This document shows positions 1-5,858 of a stretch of 34,885 nt of DNA, piece after piece (positions within the stretch are counted from its first letter, which is position 1; every line of letters begins with the position of its first letter). The notes under the pieces are model-generated. The model made no database searches. It was not told where the DNA came from and was given only the letters and a program-made list of their open reading frames with translations. A program made the position numbers and the translations under genes. Source of the DNA: a virus; IMG/VR virus record IMGVR_UViG_3300025128_000163, positions 1 to 34,885 of that record, one strand, 5' to 3'.

Positions 1-1313
1 GCAATATGAAACATTAAGTATTGTAAAGCTTCTGCAACGTGGGAATGTTTACCTTTCTCAATCGCACCCGTCTTCGGATGAAACCTATACCCGCCCATCA
101 TTGCGGCTTTTAGCGCAGTGCAACGGGGATCAACGAGAAACGCACTATCGCCATCAACGTGCCGCATCAAGTAATCGTCCACTGCACCTAACCGGGCTGT
201 AACGTTATTGGTTCTGGCCGCGATAACTTTCAACCCTTCGGCACGTAAGATATCAATAGCACTGCGCTCATCGGTTTGCGCCCGCTGCACACCGGCAGGA
301 TCAACAACGATAGTTACAGGAGCACTAGCAAACCTTTCATTGAGTAAAGGTTTTAGAACGGTACGAGCGAACCGCTGTACGCCCATGTCAAAACTTACAG
401 CCTCGTCAAATATCAACGCACGGCCACGCGGATCACTCTGACCAATGACAGCCGCAGGCGTCAAACCCAGATCCATACCAACAATAACCGGCCGAATTCC
501 ATTGATGATCGGTTCAAGAACTTCATCGGCCATATGGTAATCGGGCCGAAAGTATTTATACACCGGCTGCCCGGCAGAACTTAACCCGTATTCCCCATCG
601 ATATAGACGCGAATATACTCATCACTGCGACCCTGTATGTCGTAATACCCATCCGGAAGATTCTCTACGTTTTCCGCCGCATCGCTACGGCCGCTAGGTT
701 GCTTGAACACCGCCCACCCGTTATGGTTCGGGCTAATACCATCCTCAATATCCAGCCCTTCCATCTGATAGTACCACCACGTATCCATCGTGGGCGGGTT
801 GGTATCTCCCCACATTCCATACCACGTAGGACCGCCATCCTTCTTTGATGGAAACCGCCCTATCCGTTTGGACATAGCGTCTACAATATCCGGGTGTATA
901 TCACGACACTCGTTAAACCATGCAAACGTAAGCTCAAGAGAGTTCAGGTTAGCTACGTCATCCGCATCATCCAGCGCACGGAACATAATCTCACACTGTA
1001 CATCGCCCACCTCAAAGAAGTAGGTCTTGGTGGTACGCATATACCGCCCGCAAATCCCGGGTGGAAACCAATCCAAAAATGTTTTTATCGTTGTATCCTG
1101 CAACTGCCGTGCTGTTTCACGAACAACAGCCACACGGGTTTTGCGTACACCCTGCGAGTTTTTATCCTGCTGCCCGGCACGGCGAATCATCTCAAACGTA
1201 CAGGTAACAGACTTCCCACTTCCAACCGGTCCCATGAGTACCCGCATCTTGGAGTTATCCAACATGAACTCACCGCAGACTCTAGTCGGCGTGTAGTCAA
1301 TATCATACGCCAT
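1..1313 (-). CDS. terL: Terminase large subunit (TerL), 3' end cut by window edge
   Basis: Packaging motor ATPase and nuclease that pumps phage DNA into the prohead and cuts the concatemer. Translating the minus strand from ATG 1313 gives 437 codons without a stop to the left edge. Walker A is GPVGSGKS at residues 28-35. The C-terminal half has an RNase H-like nuclease start, GMDLGLTPAAV, with Asp near residue 281. The last visible residues (HSHVAEALQYLMFHI) look like the usual end of a TerL, so probably only a few residues are missing. The ATG overlaps the stop of the upstream 69-residue gene by one base (TGATG), which suggests coupled translation within the late minus-strand operon. The family call is firm; the packaging type (headful or cohesive end) cannot be read from this. 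Confidence 0.93.
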   Translation of the reverse strand, partial: MAYDIDYTPTRVCGEFMLDNSKMRVLMGPVGSGKSVTCTFEMIRRAGQQDKNSQGVRKTRVAVVRETARQLQDTTIKTFLDWFPPGICGRYMRTTKTYFFEVGDVQCEIMFRALDDADDVANLNSLELTFAWFNECRDIHPDIVDAMSKRIGRFPSKKDGGPTWYGMWGDTNPPTMDTWWYYQMEGLDIEDGISPNHNGWAVFKQPSGRSDAAENVENLPDGYYDIQGRSDEYIRVYIDGEYGLSSAGQPVYKYFRPDYHMADEVLEPIINGIRPVIVGMDLGLTPAAVIGQSDPRGRALIFDEAVSFDMGVQRFARTVLKPLLNERFASAPVTIVVDPAGVQRAQTDERSAIDILRAEGLKVIAARTNNVTARLGAVDDYLMRHVDGDSAFLVDPRCTALKAAMMGGYRFHPKTGAIEKGKHSHVAEALQYLMFHI

Positions 1314-1522
1314 CAATGCAACTCCGCATCAGAACTTGTTGTGTCAAGTAAAACGACAACAGTCCGCAGAGCCGTACGTCGCCGCCTATTGGGAGGTATG
1401 AGGTGCATCCGAAACGGTATCGTCCGAGTCAGCAACTGCCGACTGAACCGCGCCGCTTCCACGGTCGTATCAAACACCCGCGCCGGAAACCCTTTATACA
1501 GCGATGTAAACTCAAGCTGCAT
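1313..1522 (-). CDS. Small conserved-looking protein between terminase subunits
   Basis: Encodes 69 residues of unknown function. It begins inside the last codons of the putative small terminase (11-nt overlap) and ends in a TGATG overlap with TerL, so it sits in a tightly coupled TerS-X-TerL arrangement. The protein is basic in its second half (PPNRRRRT at about residues 48-55) and has no membrane segment or cysteine. I recognise no domain. Position alone suggests a packaging or DNA-binding accessory role, but that is inference. Confidence 0.65.
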   Translation of the reverse strand: MQLEFTSLYKGFPARVFDTTVEAARFSRQLLTRTIPFRMHLIPPNRRRRTALRTVVVLLDTTSSDAELH

Positions 1523-1967
1523 TATCGATAACCTTCATCGCCTCCGATACAGGTTTCTGATCAAGGTTGATCGTGATGGATACACCACCGGAACCGCCGC
1601 CATCCATCGAGTCGGTAGGCTTCGGCTCTAGCCCACCCCACTTAACAGTAGACTTGATGAGGTCAGCTTTGACGGCCGCACTGACATCCGGAGAGTGTAT
1701 CAACGTCCAGCTTGTTGTAAGAAGTTCTTCAGCCTGTGCCCTTGCCTTAAGCTTGAACGTCATGCCATTGGCACGGATCTCACCGCGAAGCTCCTCAACT
1801 TTCTTCAGGAACACCTTATCCGTATTGAACCGGCCCATATCATCGATAGTAATGTTATGGCGGGCCATAACCTCATCGATAGACTCTCCACTGTTTTCCA
1901 GCATAAGAGCCACATCCATCGCCAGACGATCGGACCAGTCGTGATAGGAAAGTGGGAGAGTGTCCAT
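1512..1967 (-). CDS. Putative terminase small subunit
   Basis: A protein of 151 residues starting at MDTLPLSY. The open frame extends further upstream, but that extension lies over the neighbouring basic-protein gene, and ATG 1967 falls one base after that gene's stop. The central part (about residues 30-120) is helical and charged, with LRGEIRANGMTFKLKARAQAEELL followed by SAAVKADLIK, a pattern I associate with small terminase subunits of T7-like and other marine podoviruses. The C-terminus is glycine-rich (DGGGSGGVSI). A place just upstream of TerL supports a role in recognising DNA for packaging. The call rests on position and a remembered pattern. Confidence 0.6.
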   Translation of the reverse strand: MDTLPLSYHDWSDRLAMDVALMLENSGESIDEVMARHNITIDDMGRFNTDKVFLKKVEELRGEIRANGMTFKLKARAQAEELLTTSWTLIHSPDVSAAVKADLIKSTVKWGGLEPKPTDSMDGGGSGGVSITINLDQKPVSEAMKVIDNAA

Positions 1968-1968
1968 G

Positions 1969-2217
1969 CTATGCCGACTTTTTCTTCTTAAAAGTTGCAA
2001 CGTTCTTAGGCTTTGGCCCCGTATTACCTGCTGCACGCTTACGGCTAACTGCACTCCGCTTCTCTGCAGCGCTCATCTTCTTCGCCTTGGCAAGCGGCAC
2101 ACACTTGGGGTACTTACGCCCATCCCCCTTCTTCCGCCCACAGGGTTGATACTTCCCATTCTTCTTGGGCGCACCGATATCAACCCACTTCTCATCAACC
2201 CAACGCCGCAGACTCAT
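1969..2217 (-). CDS. Small lysine-rich protein, DUF5872-like
   Basis: An 82-residue, strongly basic protein. The N-terminal half (WVDIGAPKKNGKYQPCGRKKG) and the later YPKCVPLAKAKKMS match the pattern I associate with the DUF5872 family of small viral proteins: one Cys in each half and many Lys, Arg and Gly. The C-terminus is a Lys/Ala tail ending KKKKSA. Its ATG overlaps the stop of the next upstream gene by 4 nt (ATGA). It is the third of three small basic proteins made just before the terminase genes. DNA binding or condensation is plausible from charge, but unproven. Confidence 0.75.
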   Translation of the reverse strand: MSLRRWVDEKWVDIGAPKKNGKYQPCGRKKGDGRKYPKCVPLAKAKKMSAAEKRSAVSRKRAAGNTGPKPKNVATFKKKKSA

Positions 2218-2408
2218 GCTGCCCTCGCACCGCCGGTACGCCGCCGGGACGTAGCCTTCTTGGTCTTCGATTTAGATTTGGATTTCTTGCCGCCGGGCGT
2301 CACCTTCCCACTGCACACCGCACTTGCGTACATATTCGCATACGCACTCGGGTATACCTTGAACTTCCGTTTCGCCGCAGCCTTACCTCGCGCACAGAGT
2401 TTTGCCAT
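2214..2408 (-). CDS. Small basic Cys-containing phage protein
   Basis: Encodes 64 residues. The N-terminal two-thirds (CARGKAAAKRKFKVYPSAYANMYASAVCSGKV) has two cysteines about 27 residues apart and a form I recall from small proteins of marine phages. The tail is a run of KSKSKSKTKK followed by RRR. A reasonable ribosome site (GGTGAG) precedes the ATG. The stop overlaps the next gene by 4 nt. Function is unknown; the net charge suggests nucleic-acid binding. Confidence 0.75.
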   Translation of the reverse strand: MAKLCARGKAAAKRKFKVYPSAYANMYASAVCSGKVTPGGKKSKSKSKTKKATSRRRTGGARAA

Positions 2409-2414
2409 AGCTAC

Positions 2415-2666
2415 TCACCACTTCTTACAGGACCAGTAACGGGCAGTCAGTTTACTCGGTGGACTAGTATCGCATTTATGCCGGGCACGAAACGACTTCC
2501 GCCGCCCCGGTTGATCTTTCTTAATTGTCATGTTCGCATCACCGAAGCGAATCAACTTTACGGTATCGCCCTGTTTCGCCAACACAGCAAATTTCTTCCC
2601 GCCTTTGCGGGACCGCTTTGGTTTGTTGTATCCTGAGAAAGTTTCACCAGCCCGTGTAATAGCCAT
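2415..2666 (-). CDS. Small basic protein with RARHKCD and YWSCKKW motifs
   Basis: An 83-residue protein starting at MAITRAGE. An ATG eight codons upstream is less likely, because ATG 2666 forms a TAATG overlap with the stop of the upstream gene. The second half reads LIRFGDANMTIKKDQPGRRKSFRARHKCD and ends YWSCKKW, a conserved form I have seen in small phage proteins of unknown role. Two cysteines, very basic. Its place beside two other basic small proteins and upstream of the terminase suggests a shared DNA-related or assembly role, which is inference. Confidence 0.8.
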   Translation of the reverse strand: MAITRAGETFSGYNKPKRSRKGGKKFAVLAKQGDTVKLIRFGDANMTIKKDQPGRRKSFRARHKCDTSPPSKLTARYWSCKKW

Positions 2667-2869
2667 TACTGATCTACCTTTAACTTCCATATAATGAAGG
2701 GTTCGCTATCCGCGGTCTCCCGCATTGGGATAGACTTCGCATCAGAATCTAGAGGTTGTGTACCTACGTAGTGCCAGCGGGCACCCCGTTCAATATCCTT
2801 GTTGGCCTGCTCGAAGAACTCATAATTTATAAGGCCGAACGCGATAGGTATTAGGATCAATGCAACCAT
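2666..2869 (-). CDS. First gene of late minus-strand operon, putative membrane peptide
   Basis: Encodes 67 residues with a hydrophobic N-terminus (MVALILIPIAFGLI) that could be a signal anchor or a single membrane segment, then a charged tail. An excellent Shine-Dalgarno sequence (GGAGGAGG, 2875-2882) lies 5 nt before the ATG, and a sigma70-like promoter lies directly upstream. As the first gene of the operon it is likely made strongly. No family is recognised. A holin-like role is conceivable from size and position, but a single short hydrophobic segment is weak evidence. Confidence 0.7.
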   Translation of the reverse strand: MVALILIPIAFGLINYEFFEQANKDIERGARWHYVGTQPLDSDAKSIPMRETADSEPFIIWKLKVDQ

Positions 2870-2886
2870 CTAAACCTCCTCCGCGC

Positions 2887-2915
2887 AGTATGCGGAAGCT
2901 AAAATTTTTTGTCAA
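2887..2915 (-). promoter_or_regulatory. Sigma70-type promoter for the minus-strand (late) operon
   Basis: On the minus strand, TTGACA (2915-2910) is a perfect -35 box. A 17-nt spacer separates it from CATACT (2892-2887), which matches 4 of 6 bases of TATAAT. Transcription would begin near 2880, almost at the Shine-Dalgarno sequence, giving a leader of only about a dozen bases before ATG 2869. It is the best promoter match I noticed in the window and points to use of the host RNA polymerase. Confidence 0.7.
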
Positions 2916-2937
2916 GCGGCGGAAAAATAGAACAAAT

Positions 2938-2953
2938 CGTGTAACTTTACACG
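2938..2953. promoter_or_regulatory. 16-bp palindrome upstream of the late promoter (operator candidate)
   Basis: CGTGTAACTTTACACG has two perfect 7-bp arms around a 2-bp centre. It sits about 22 bp upstream of the -35 box of the minus-strand promoter, where an activator or repressor dimer could act on either divergent direction. The binding protein is unknown; the HTH protein encoded at 19020 is one candidate. Confidence 0.5.
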
Positions 2954-3040
2954 TTGTTTTTTGGGGTCTTGTTATAAGCGGTTTACTCATTATGGGGTAC
3001 GCTATGCGCTGGCAGTCCAAGTGCCCCCTCGCCTTGGACA

Positions 3041-3116
3041 CGGCCAGATAGCTAAACATAGGTCCGGCCAGATAGCTCGCGCCCTACATACGCGGAGTCG
3101 ATCCGGCCAGATAGCT
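3041..3116 (+). repeat. Three copies of a 13-bp direct repeat, CGGCCAGATAGCT
   Basis: Perfect copies lie at 3041-3053, 3065-3077 and 3104-3116. The last two share a longer core (CCGGCCAGATAGCTCG). Centre spacings are 24 and 39 bp. The copies sit in the divergent gap between the minus-strand late operon and the plus-strand small-gene unit. Binding sites for a regulator or a replication protein are the natural reading. No other exact copy was noticed in the window. Confidence 0.75.
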
Positions 3117-3343
3117 CGGGATTAGGGGCGTCAGTATACAATCCCCAGAACATGTTGCAGTATGCAGTTGTCGAAACGAACACGACACAAACCCGGGAAC
3201 GGACCCCGGCCAAGGGACGCAAGCAAAGTGTACGGACCCGCTGGAAACAAGAAAAGCAAAAAGCTGCGAGACAACGTGGCAAACGGTTCAATTCGACCCT
3301 CGCCTCATGGTGAGGTGGGGTAACCTTACTAGGAGTTAAGACA
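3117..3343 (+). other. Non-coding leader region before the small-gene unit
   Basis: No convincing coding region is seen here. The stretch holds a possible hairpin with 6-bp arms (GGGATT near 3119 with AATCCC near 3141) and a tight one at 3301-3317 (CCTCA, TGG loop, TGAGG, extendable by two pairs). A good ribosome site, AGGAG, lies at 3331-3335. I looked for a tRNA around GGTTCAATTCG (about 3285) and could not build a cloverleaf. Open frames on the minus strand here have no support. Confidence 0.4.
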
Positions 3344-3382
3344 ATTCCAAAACTCACAAGCGGTGGCGTCCGCATAAACGCC

Positions 3383-3697
3383 ATGAAAGATGGAAACCTT
3401 GTTCTCAACACTGGCACCGACTACGCGCTCGGTGATGAGGACGCGTTGGTTCAAGACTTAATCAAGTTCGCTAAGGCGGACAAGGTTAAGATCAACGCCT
3501 TCGTACCATCGGCTAAGAAAGGCCCGTACAGCCCAGCTCAGGTCAGCAAGTTCGCTGAAACTCTTGATCCGGTCTTACTGGTCAGCTTCAAGCCGGGGTT
3601 TCCGGCACCATACTTGGCTTTCTTCGAGCCCCGGGACGGAAACACCACGACGTTTACGCCTCGGGCTAAGAAGCCGGGCAAGTATGCGCGGAAGTAA
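3383..3697 (+). CDS. Small hypothetical protein, start codon uncertain
   Basis: The 104-residue frame from ATG 3383 has no ribosome site in front of it. The reading frame is open back to 3314, and a good AGGAG at 3331-3335 lies 8 nt before ATT 3344. Starting there would add 13 residues (MPKLTSGGVRINA), giving 117. The protein is mixed alpha/beta in look, with a basic end (RAKKPGKYARK). It is the first gene of a four-gene unit ended by the terminator near 4440. No family is recognised. Confidence 0.7.
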   Translation: MKDGNLVLNTGTDYALGDEDALVQDLIKFAKADKVKINAFVPSAKKGPYSPAQVSKFAETLDPVLLVSFKPGFPAPYLAFFEPRDGNTTTFTPRAKKPGKYARK

Positions 3698-3881
3698 GGT
3701 AACCGGGAAAGGGGAGCTTCGGCTCCCCCGACCCATCTCTCGCAAGCTGATCACGGTCCGCTACGAGAGTCCGAACGGGACGGTTTATGATACCTACCGC
3801 TCGCTACTCGACGCTGAGCTAGCAGTGAAGGAACATCGTAAATCATCCGCGAAACATCCGGTCTACTTGCAGATCGGTTGA
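3684..3881 (+). CDS. Small hypothetical protein, possibly with a lost start
   Basis: A frame of 65 residues from ATG 3684, overlapping the previous gene by 14 nt. The convincing part is RKLITVRYESPNGTVYDTYRSLLDAELAVKEHRKSS. The first 18 or so residues are encoded across the TTCG hairpin at 3711-3728, which elsewhere in this unit lies between genes. After that hairpin there is no AGGAG-ATG pair as in the two later genes, so the gene may start at a weak codon, begin at 3684, or be decaying. Confidence 0.45.
   Translation: MRGSKVTGKGELRLPRPISRKLITVRYESPNGTVYDTYRSLLDAELAVKEHRKSSAKHPVYLQIG
3711..3728 (+). other. TTCG-loop hairpin 1
   Basis: GGGGAGC, TTCG loop, GCTCCCC: 7 perfect pairs closed by the very stable C(UUCG)G tetraloop. 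No T-run follows, so it is unlikely to be a simple intrinsic terminator. It lies just after the stop of the first small gene. Confidence 0.8.
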
Positions 3882-3887
3882 AACCTA

Positions 3888-3909
3888 GGCGGGGGCTTCG
3901 GCCCCCGCC
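3888..3909 (+). other. TTCG-loop hairpin 2 between small genes
   Basis: GGCGGGGGC, TTCG loop, GCCCCCGCC: 9 perfect GC pairs with a C(UUCG)G loop. It is flanked by AAACCTA on the left and by CGCATTAGGAG on the right, the latter carrying the ribosome site of the next gene. No T-run. The same flanks recur at the hairpin near 4230. Confidence 0.85.
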
Positions 3910-3925
3910 GCATTAGGAGACTGAT

Positions 3926-4216
3926 ATGTTTAAAGTTGTAGTCAACACCTGTTATGGTGGCTTCGGCCTCAGTGATGAAGCTTTAGCTGAATACAATAAG
4001 CGGGCCGGTACTGATTATGAGTGGGATCGGGACATTGCCCGCGATGATAAGCACCTTGTTGCTATCGTTGAAGAGCTAGGCGATGAAGCTCATGGCTTGG
4101 GTGCCAAATTAGGTATCACAGAGCTACCTGATGATGTGGCAGGTAAATGGCACATCGACGAATATGATGGTGCGGAGCATGTTGCTGAAAACCATCGTAC
4201 TTGGTACGGCAACTAA
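3926..4216 (+). CDS. Conserved phage protein with NTCYGGFGLSDEA motif
   Basis: Encodes 96 residues. The N-terminal motif (VVVNTCYGGFGLSDEA, residues 4-19) is a hallmark I recall from a widespread family of small phage proteins of unknown function. The rest is acidic, with alternating helix-like and loop segments, ending HIDEYDGAEHVAENHRTWYGN. The ATG follows AGGAG with a 6-nt gap. The gene stands between two near-identical TTCG hairpins, so its mRNA segment may be processed or protected on both sides. Confidence 0.85.
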   Translation: MFKVVVNTCYGGFGLSDEALAEYNKRAGTDYEWDRDIARDDKHLVAIVEELGDEAHGLGAKLGITELPDDVAGKWHIDEYDGAEHVAENHRTWYGN

Positions 4217-4222
4217 AACCTA

Positions 4223-4240
4223 GGGGGGCTTCGGCCCCCC
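4223..4240 (+). other. TTCG-loop hairpin 3 between small genes
   Basis: GGGGGGC, TTCG loop, GCCCCCC: 7 GC pairs with a C(UUCG)G loop, flanked by AAACCTA and by CGCATTAGGAG exactly as hairpin 2. No T-run follows. Confidence 0.85.
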
Positions 4241-4256
4241 GCATTAGGAGAATACT

Positions 4257-4388
4257 ATGCGAAAGCTTGGAAAGATCTGGGGCGTAGACGTCTACTTCTG
4301 GCACATAGTGGCAGCAATAGTCGGAGCCGCGGTAATGTACTACTTGATGGTGATGTTCCTACTTATGGGAGAAATCCTCACTTCGTAA
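4257..4388 (+). CDS. 43-residue membrane peptide
   Basis: Starts MRKLGKIWGVDVYFWH and continues as one hydrophobic segment (IVAAIVGAAVMYYLMVMFLLM, about residues 17-37), ending GEILTS. A clear ribosome site, AGGAG, lies 6 nt before the ATG. It is the last gene of the small-gene unit, just before an intrinsic terminator. The form, a short basic N-terminus and one membrane span, fits a small holin or inner-membrane effector, but nothing proves either. No family is recognised. Confidence 0.75.
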   Translation: MRKLGKIWGVDVYFWHIVAAIVGAAVMYYLMVMFLLMGEILTS

Positions 4389-4398
4389 CGACTACGGT

Positions 4399-4440
4399 CT
4401 CGCATCCTTCGGGGTGCGGGGCTTTCTTTTTTGTTTTTTA
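4399..4440 (+). terminator. Rho-independent terminator of the small-gene unit
   Basis: CGCATCC (4401-4407), TTCG loop, GGGTGCG (4412-4418), extendable by two outer pairs, then CTTTCTTTTTTGTTTTTT. This is the one hairpin in the unit with a full T-tract, so the transcript that covers the four small genes should end here. Confidence 0.9.
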
Positions 4441-4692
4441 CTTCCCCCCATACATCGGTAGGTATGAGCTCGCGGATTGTATGCTCACGTTATTTAGGTA
4501 TAGCTTTACAAGGTACAAGATAAGCTAAGTATTTGATATCGCAGCACAATATGTTGTACCACAGTATACTTGACACCAAACAAGTGAAAGATGTTACATA
4601 ACGATGGGCTCTATAACTTAACAAAATACCATGTAAAGTACCAATGATATCAATGTATTAACTACCTTAACTTAACAAGATAGTAGATAGAA

Positions 4693-4813
4693 TAGTTAAA
4701 ATAGTTAAGTTGAAAGTAAAAGTCCTTTGTCTGCAAAATATTTTGGGTATGTAAGGTCTTGGCATAAAAAATGTAGTGCCTGATAAGTTACAAAATGTTG
4801 ACTATTTTAACTA
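4693..4813. repeat. 13-bp perfect inverted repeat
   Basis: TAGTTAAAATAGT (4693-4705) and its exact reverse complement ACTATTTTAACTA (4801-4813), 95 bp apart, inside the AT-rich region. The right arm overlaps the left arm of a second inverted repeat. Confidence 0.8.
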
Positions 4814-4884
4814 CGATCATGTCAAGTTACTTATTTATCGAGCAATATCAATAGGTTAAACTTAGCATAACTCTAGTCAACATT
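4794..4884. repeat. 11-bp perfect inverted repeat, nested with the previous one
   Basis: AATGTTGACTA (4794-4804) and TAGTCAACATT (4874-4884). Its left arm shares ACTA (4801-4804) with the right arm of the 13-bp repeat, so the two pairings exclude each other in single-stranded DNA or RNA. Confidence 0.8.
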
Positions 4885-4895
4885 CTAACTTACAC

Positions 4896-4925
4896 TTGAC
4901 TTCTCTATCTTATGCCCTGTCTACT
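4896..4925 (+). promoter_or_regulatory. Weak sigma70-like promoter candidate for the replication operon
   Basis: TTGACT (4896-4901), 18-nt spacer, TCTACT (4920-4925). The -35 box matches 5 of 6 bases and the -10 box 4 of 6. A second box, TTGACA at 4936-4941, has a perfect -35 but no good -10 at 17 bp. Either could drive the genes from 5015 onward. Confidence 0.3.
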
Positions 4926-5014
4926 TAGGGGTCGGTTGACAAAATCGGCGGGGCGTGGCAAGGTCTGGGTCGCTTCGGCGGTTATATATTATTGTGGACT
5001 TACAGGAGGTAAGT

Positions 5015-5305
5015 ATGAAGCAGTATGAATTGAGAGTTGTTCCACGGAACGGTGTCACGTTAGCTAAACGAACCAAAGATGAGTGGTCTTTGGGGTATGA
5101 CTTTAAAGTTGTCTCATGTTCTTCACCGATGTTTCGTTCCCATGAGTTCGTTACATCGAAGGAAGTGCATGATGCGGAAGATCGTTATGGCATCAAGTTC
5201 GATGTTAAGTTCTTCATCGAGACTGTTAAGGAACACGTTTCAGATTTGATCGAACGTGACTATGCCTTTGAGCAGTATGCCAAGCGAACAGGCATGATTA
5301 AATGA
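5015..5305 (+). CDS. Hypothetical early protein
   Basis: Encodes 96 residues, starting MKQYELRVVPRNG. The frame is open further upstream, but a strong AGGAGG lies 5 nt before ATG 5015, which decides the start. The N-terminal part looks beta-rich, and the second half is helical and charged (ETVKEHVSDLIERDYAFEQYAKRT). It is the first gene of the long plus-strand operon. Small early proteins in this place often target host functions, but there is no motif to support that here. Confidence 0.8.
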   Translation: MKQYELRVVPRNGVTLAKRTKDEWSLGYDFKVVSCSSPMFRSHEFVTSKEVHDAEDRYGIKFDVKFFIETVKEHVSDLIERDYAFEQYAKRTGMIK

Positions 5306-5343
5306 ACGCCAAGCAATGTTTTAAATACGAGGAGACAGTCGCA

Positions 5344-5535
5344 ATGAGTGAAGTTCCTTACAAGCTGACCACCAAGAAAGATTCTTGGGGTGATACAACC
5401 TACGCCATCATCCGTAAGTCGGACAACGAGATCATTGATATGATGTCCAGTGCCGATGGGTTTCAAGCTGGGGTATACATGAGGCAACAGCTTGCTCGTT
5501 TGAATAGTAACCACGTTCTGGATATGATTCTGTAA
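5344..5535 (+). CDS. Hypothetical small protein
   Basis: Encodes 63 residues from ATG 5344, which follows GAGGAG at a fair distance. An in-frame ATG at 5302 overlaps the previous stop (ATGA) and would add 14 residues, so coupled translation from there is possible. The protein (TTKKDSWGDTTYAIIRKSDNEIIDMMSSADGFQAG) looks like a compact alpha/beta domain. No family recognised. Confidence 0.7.
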   Translation: MSEVPYKLTTKKDSWGDTTYAIIRKSDNEIIDMMSSADGFQAGVYMRQQLARLNSNHVLDMIL

Positions 5536-5545
5536 GGAGTAGCTA

Positions 5546-5833
5546 ATGAAAAGTATGGCTAAGTTTAAGATGTGGTTGTGTGACTGGTTAGGGTATGTGT
5601 TCGTTGAGTTATCCCTTTGGCGAGTGTTCTCTCGCTTCTATGCTCTAGGTTGTTGGTTCTATCGGTATGGTGAGGATATCCATGCCGATCATGCAGATGA
5701 CTGTCAGTGTACAGACTGCGGTGGTATCGGTTATGAGAACATGACCGATGATGAGTACTACAGTATGTTGGAGAGGGAGGTTAAACCTGTAAACATACTT
5801 TGGACTGGGTTTCCAACCCTCCCACTCAAATAA
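5546..5833 (+). CDS. Hypothetical protein with aromatic N-terminus and Cys cluster
   Basis: Encodes 95 residues after a good AAGGAG. Residues 8-40 are aromatic and hydrophobic (MWLCDWLGYVFVELSLWRVFSRFYALGCWFY), probably membrane-attached. A cysteine cluster follows (CQCTDCGG, residues 53-60) between acidic and histidine-rich stretches (HADHADD), which could bind a metal. No family recognised. Confidence 0.75.
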   Translation: MKSMAKFKMWLCDWLGYVFVELSLWRVFSRFYALGCWFYRYGEDIHADHADDCQCTDCGGIGYENMTDDEYYSMLEREVKPVNILWTGFPTLPLK

Positions 5834-5841
5834 GTCGAAAC

Positions 5842-5858
5842 GCCAGCATCATGCTGGC
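5842..5858 (+). other. Hairpin between genes
   Basis: GCCAGCA, TCA loop, TGCTGGC: 7 perfect pairs, 8 nt after a stop codon and without a long T-run. It recalls the intergenic hairpins of the 3.7-4.3 kb unit but has a different loop. Weak terminator or mRNA processing or stability element. Confidence 0.55.

Larger units (their letters stand above)
4441..5014. other. AT-rich non-coding region, candidate origin or control region
   Basis: About 570 bases without a credible gene, clearly richer in A+T than its flanks. It holds many TTAAC/GTTAA words, perfect inverted repeats (listed separately) and several TTGAC(A/T) boxes. It separates the terminated small-gene unit from the long replication operon whose first ribosome site (AGGAGG) is at 5004-5009. 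An origin, a repressor-controlled early promoter region, or both would fit. Confidence 0.5.

Noticed and set aside
894-1631. Open frame of 245 codons on the plus strand
   Set aside because: It lies antisense to the terminase genes, whose motifs are clear, and its translation has no domain-like pattern.
2860-3051. 63-codon plus-strand frame with a hydrophobic stretch
   Set aside because: It covers the late promoter and the palindrome, and has no ribosome site before either possible ATG.
3119-3316. tRNA-like words (AGATAGCTC, GGTTCAATTCG)
   Set aside because: No acceptor, anticodon and T stems could be paired into a cloverleaf on either strand.
3052-3417. 121-codon minus-strand frame
   Set aside because: It runs over the 13-bp repeats and the leader region and has no ribosome site or recognisable sequence.
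4895-4990. Promoter from TTGACA at 4936
   Set aside because: A perfect -35 box but CAAGGT at the -10 place; kept only as a remark with the better candidate at 4896.
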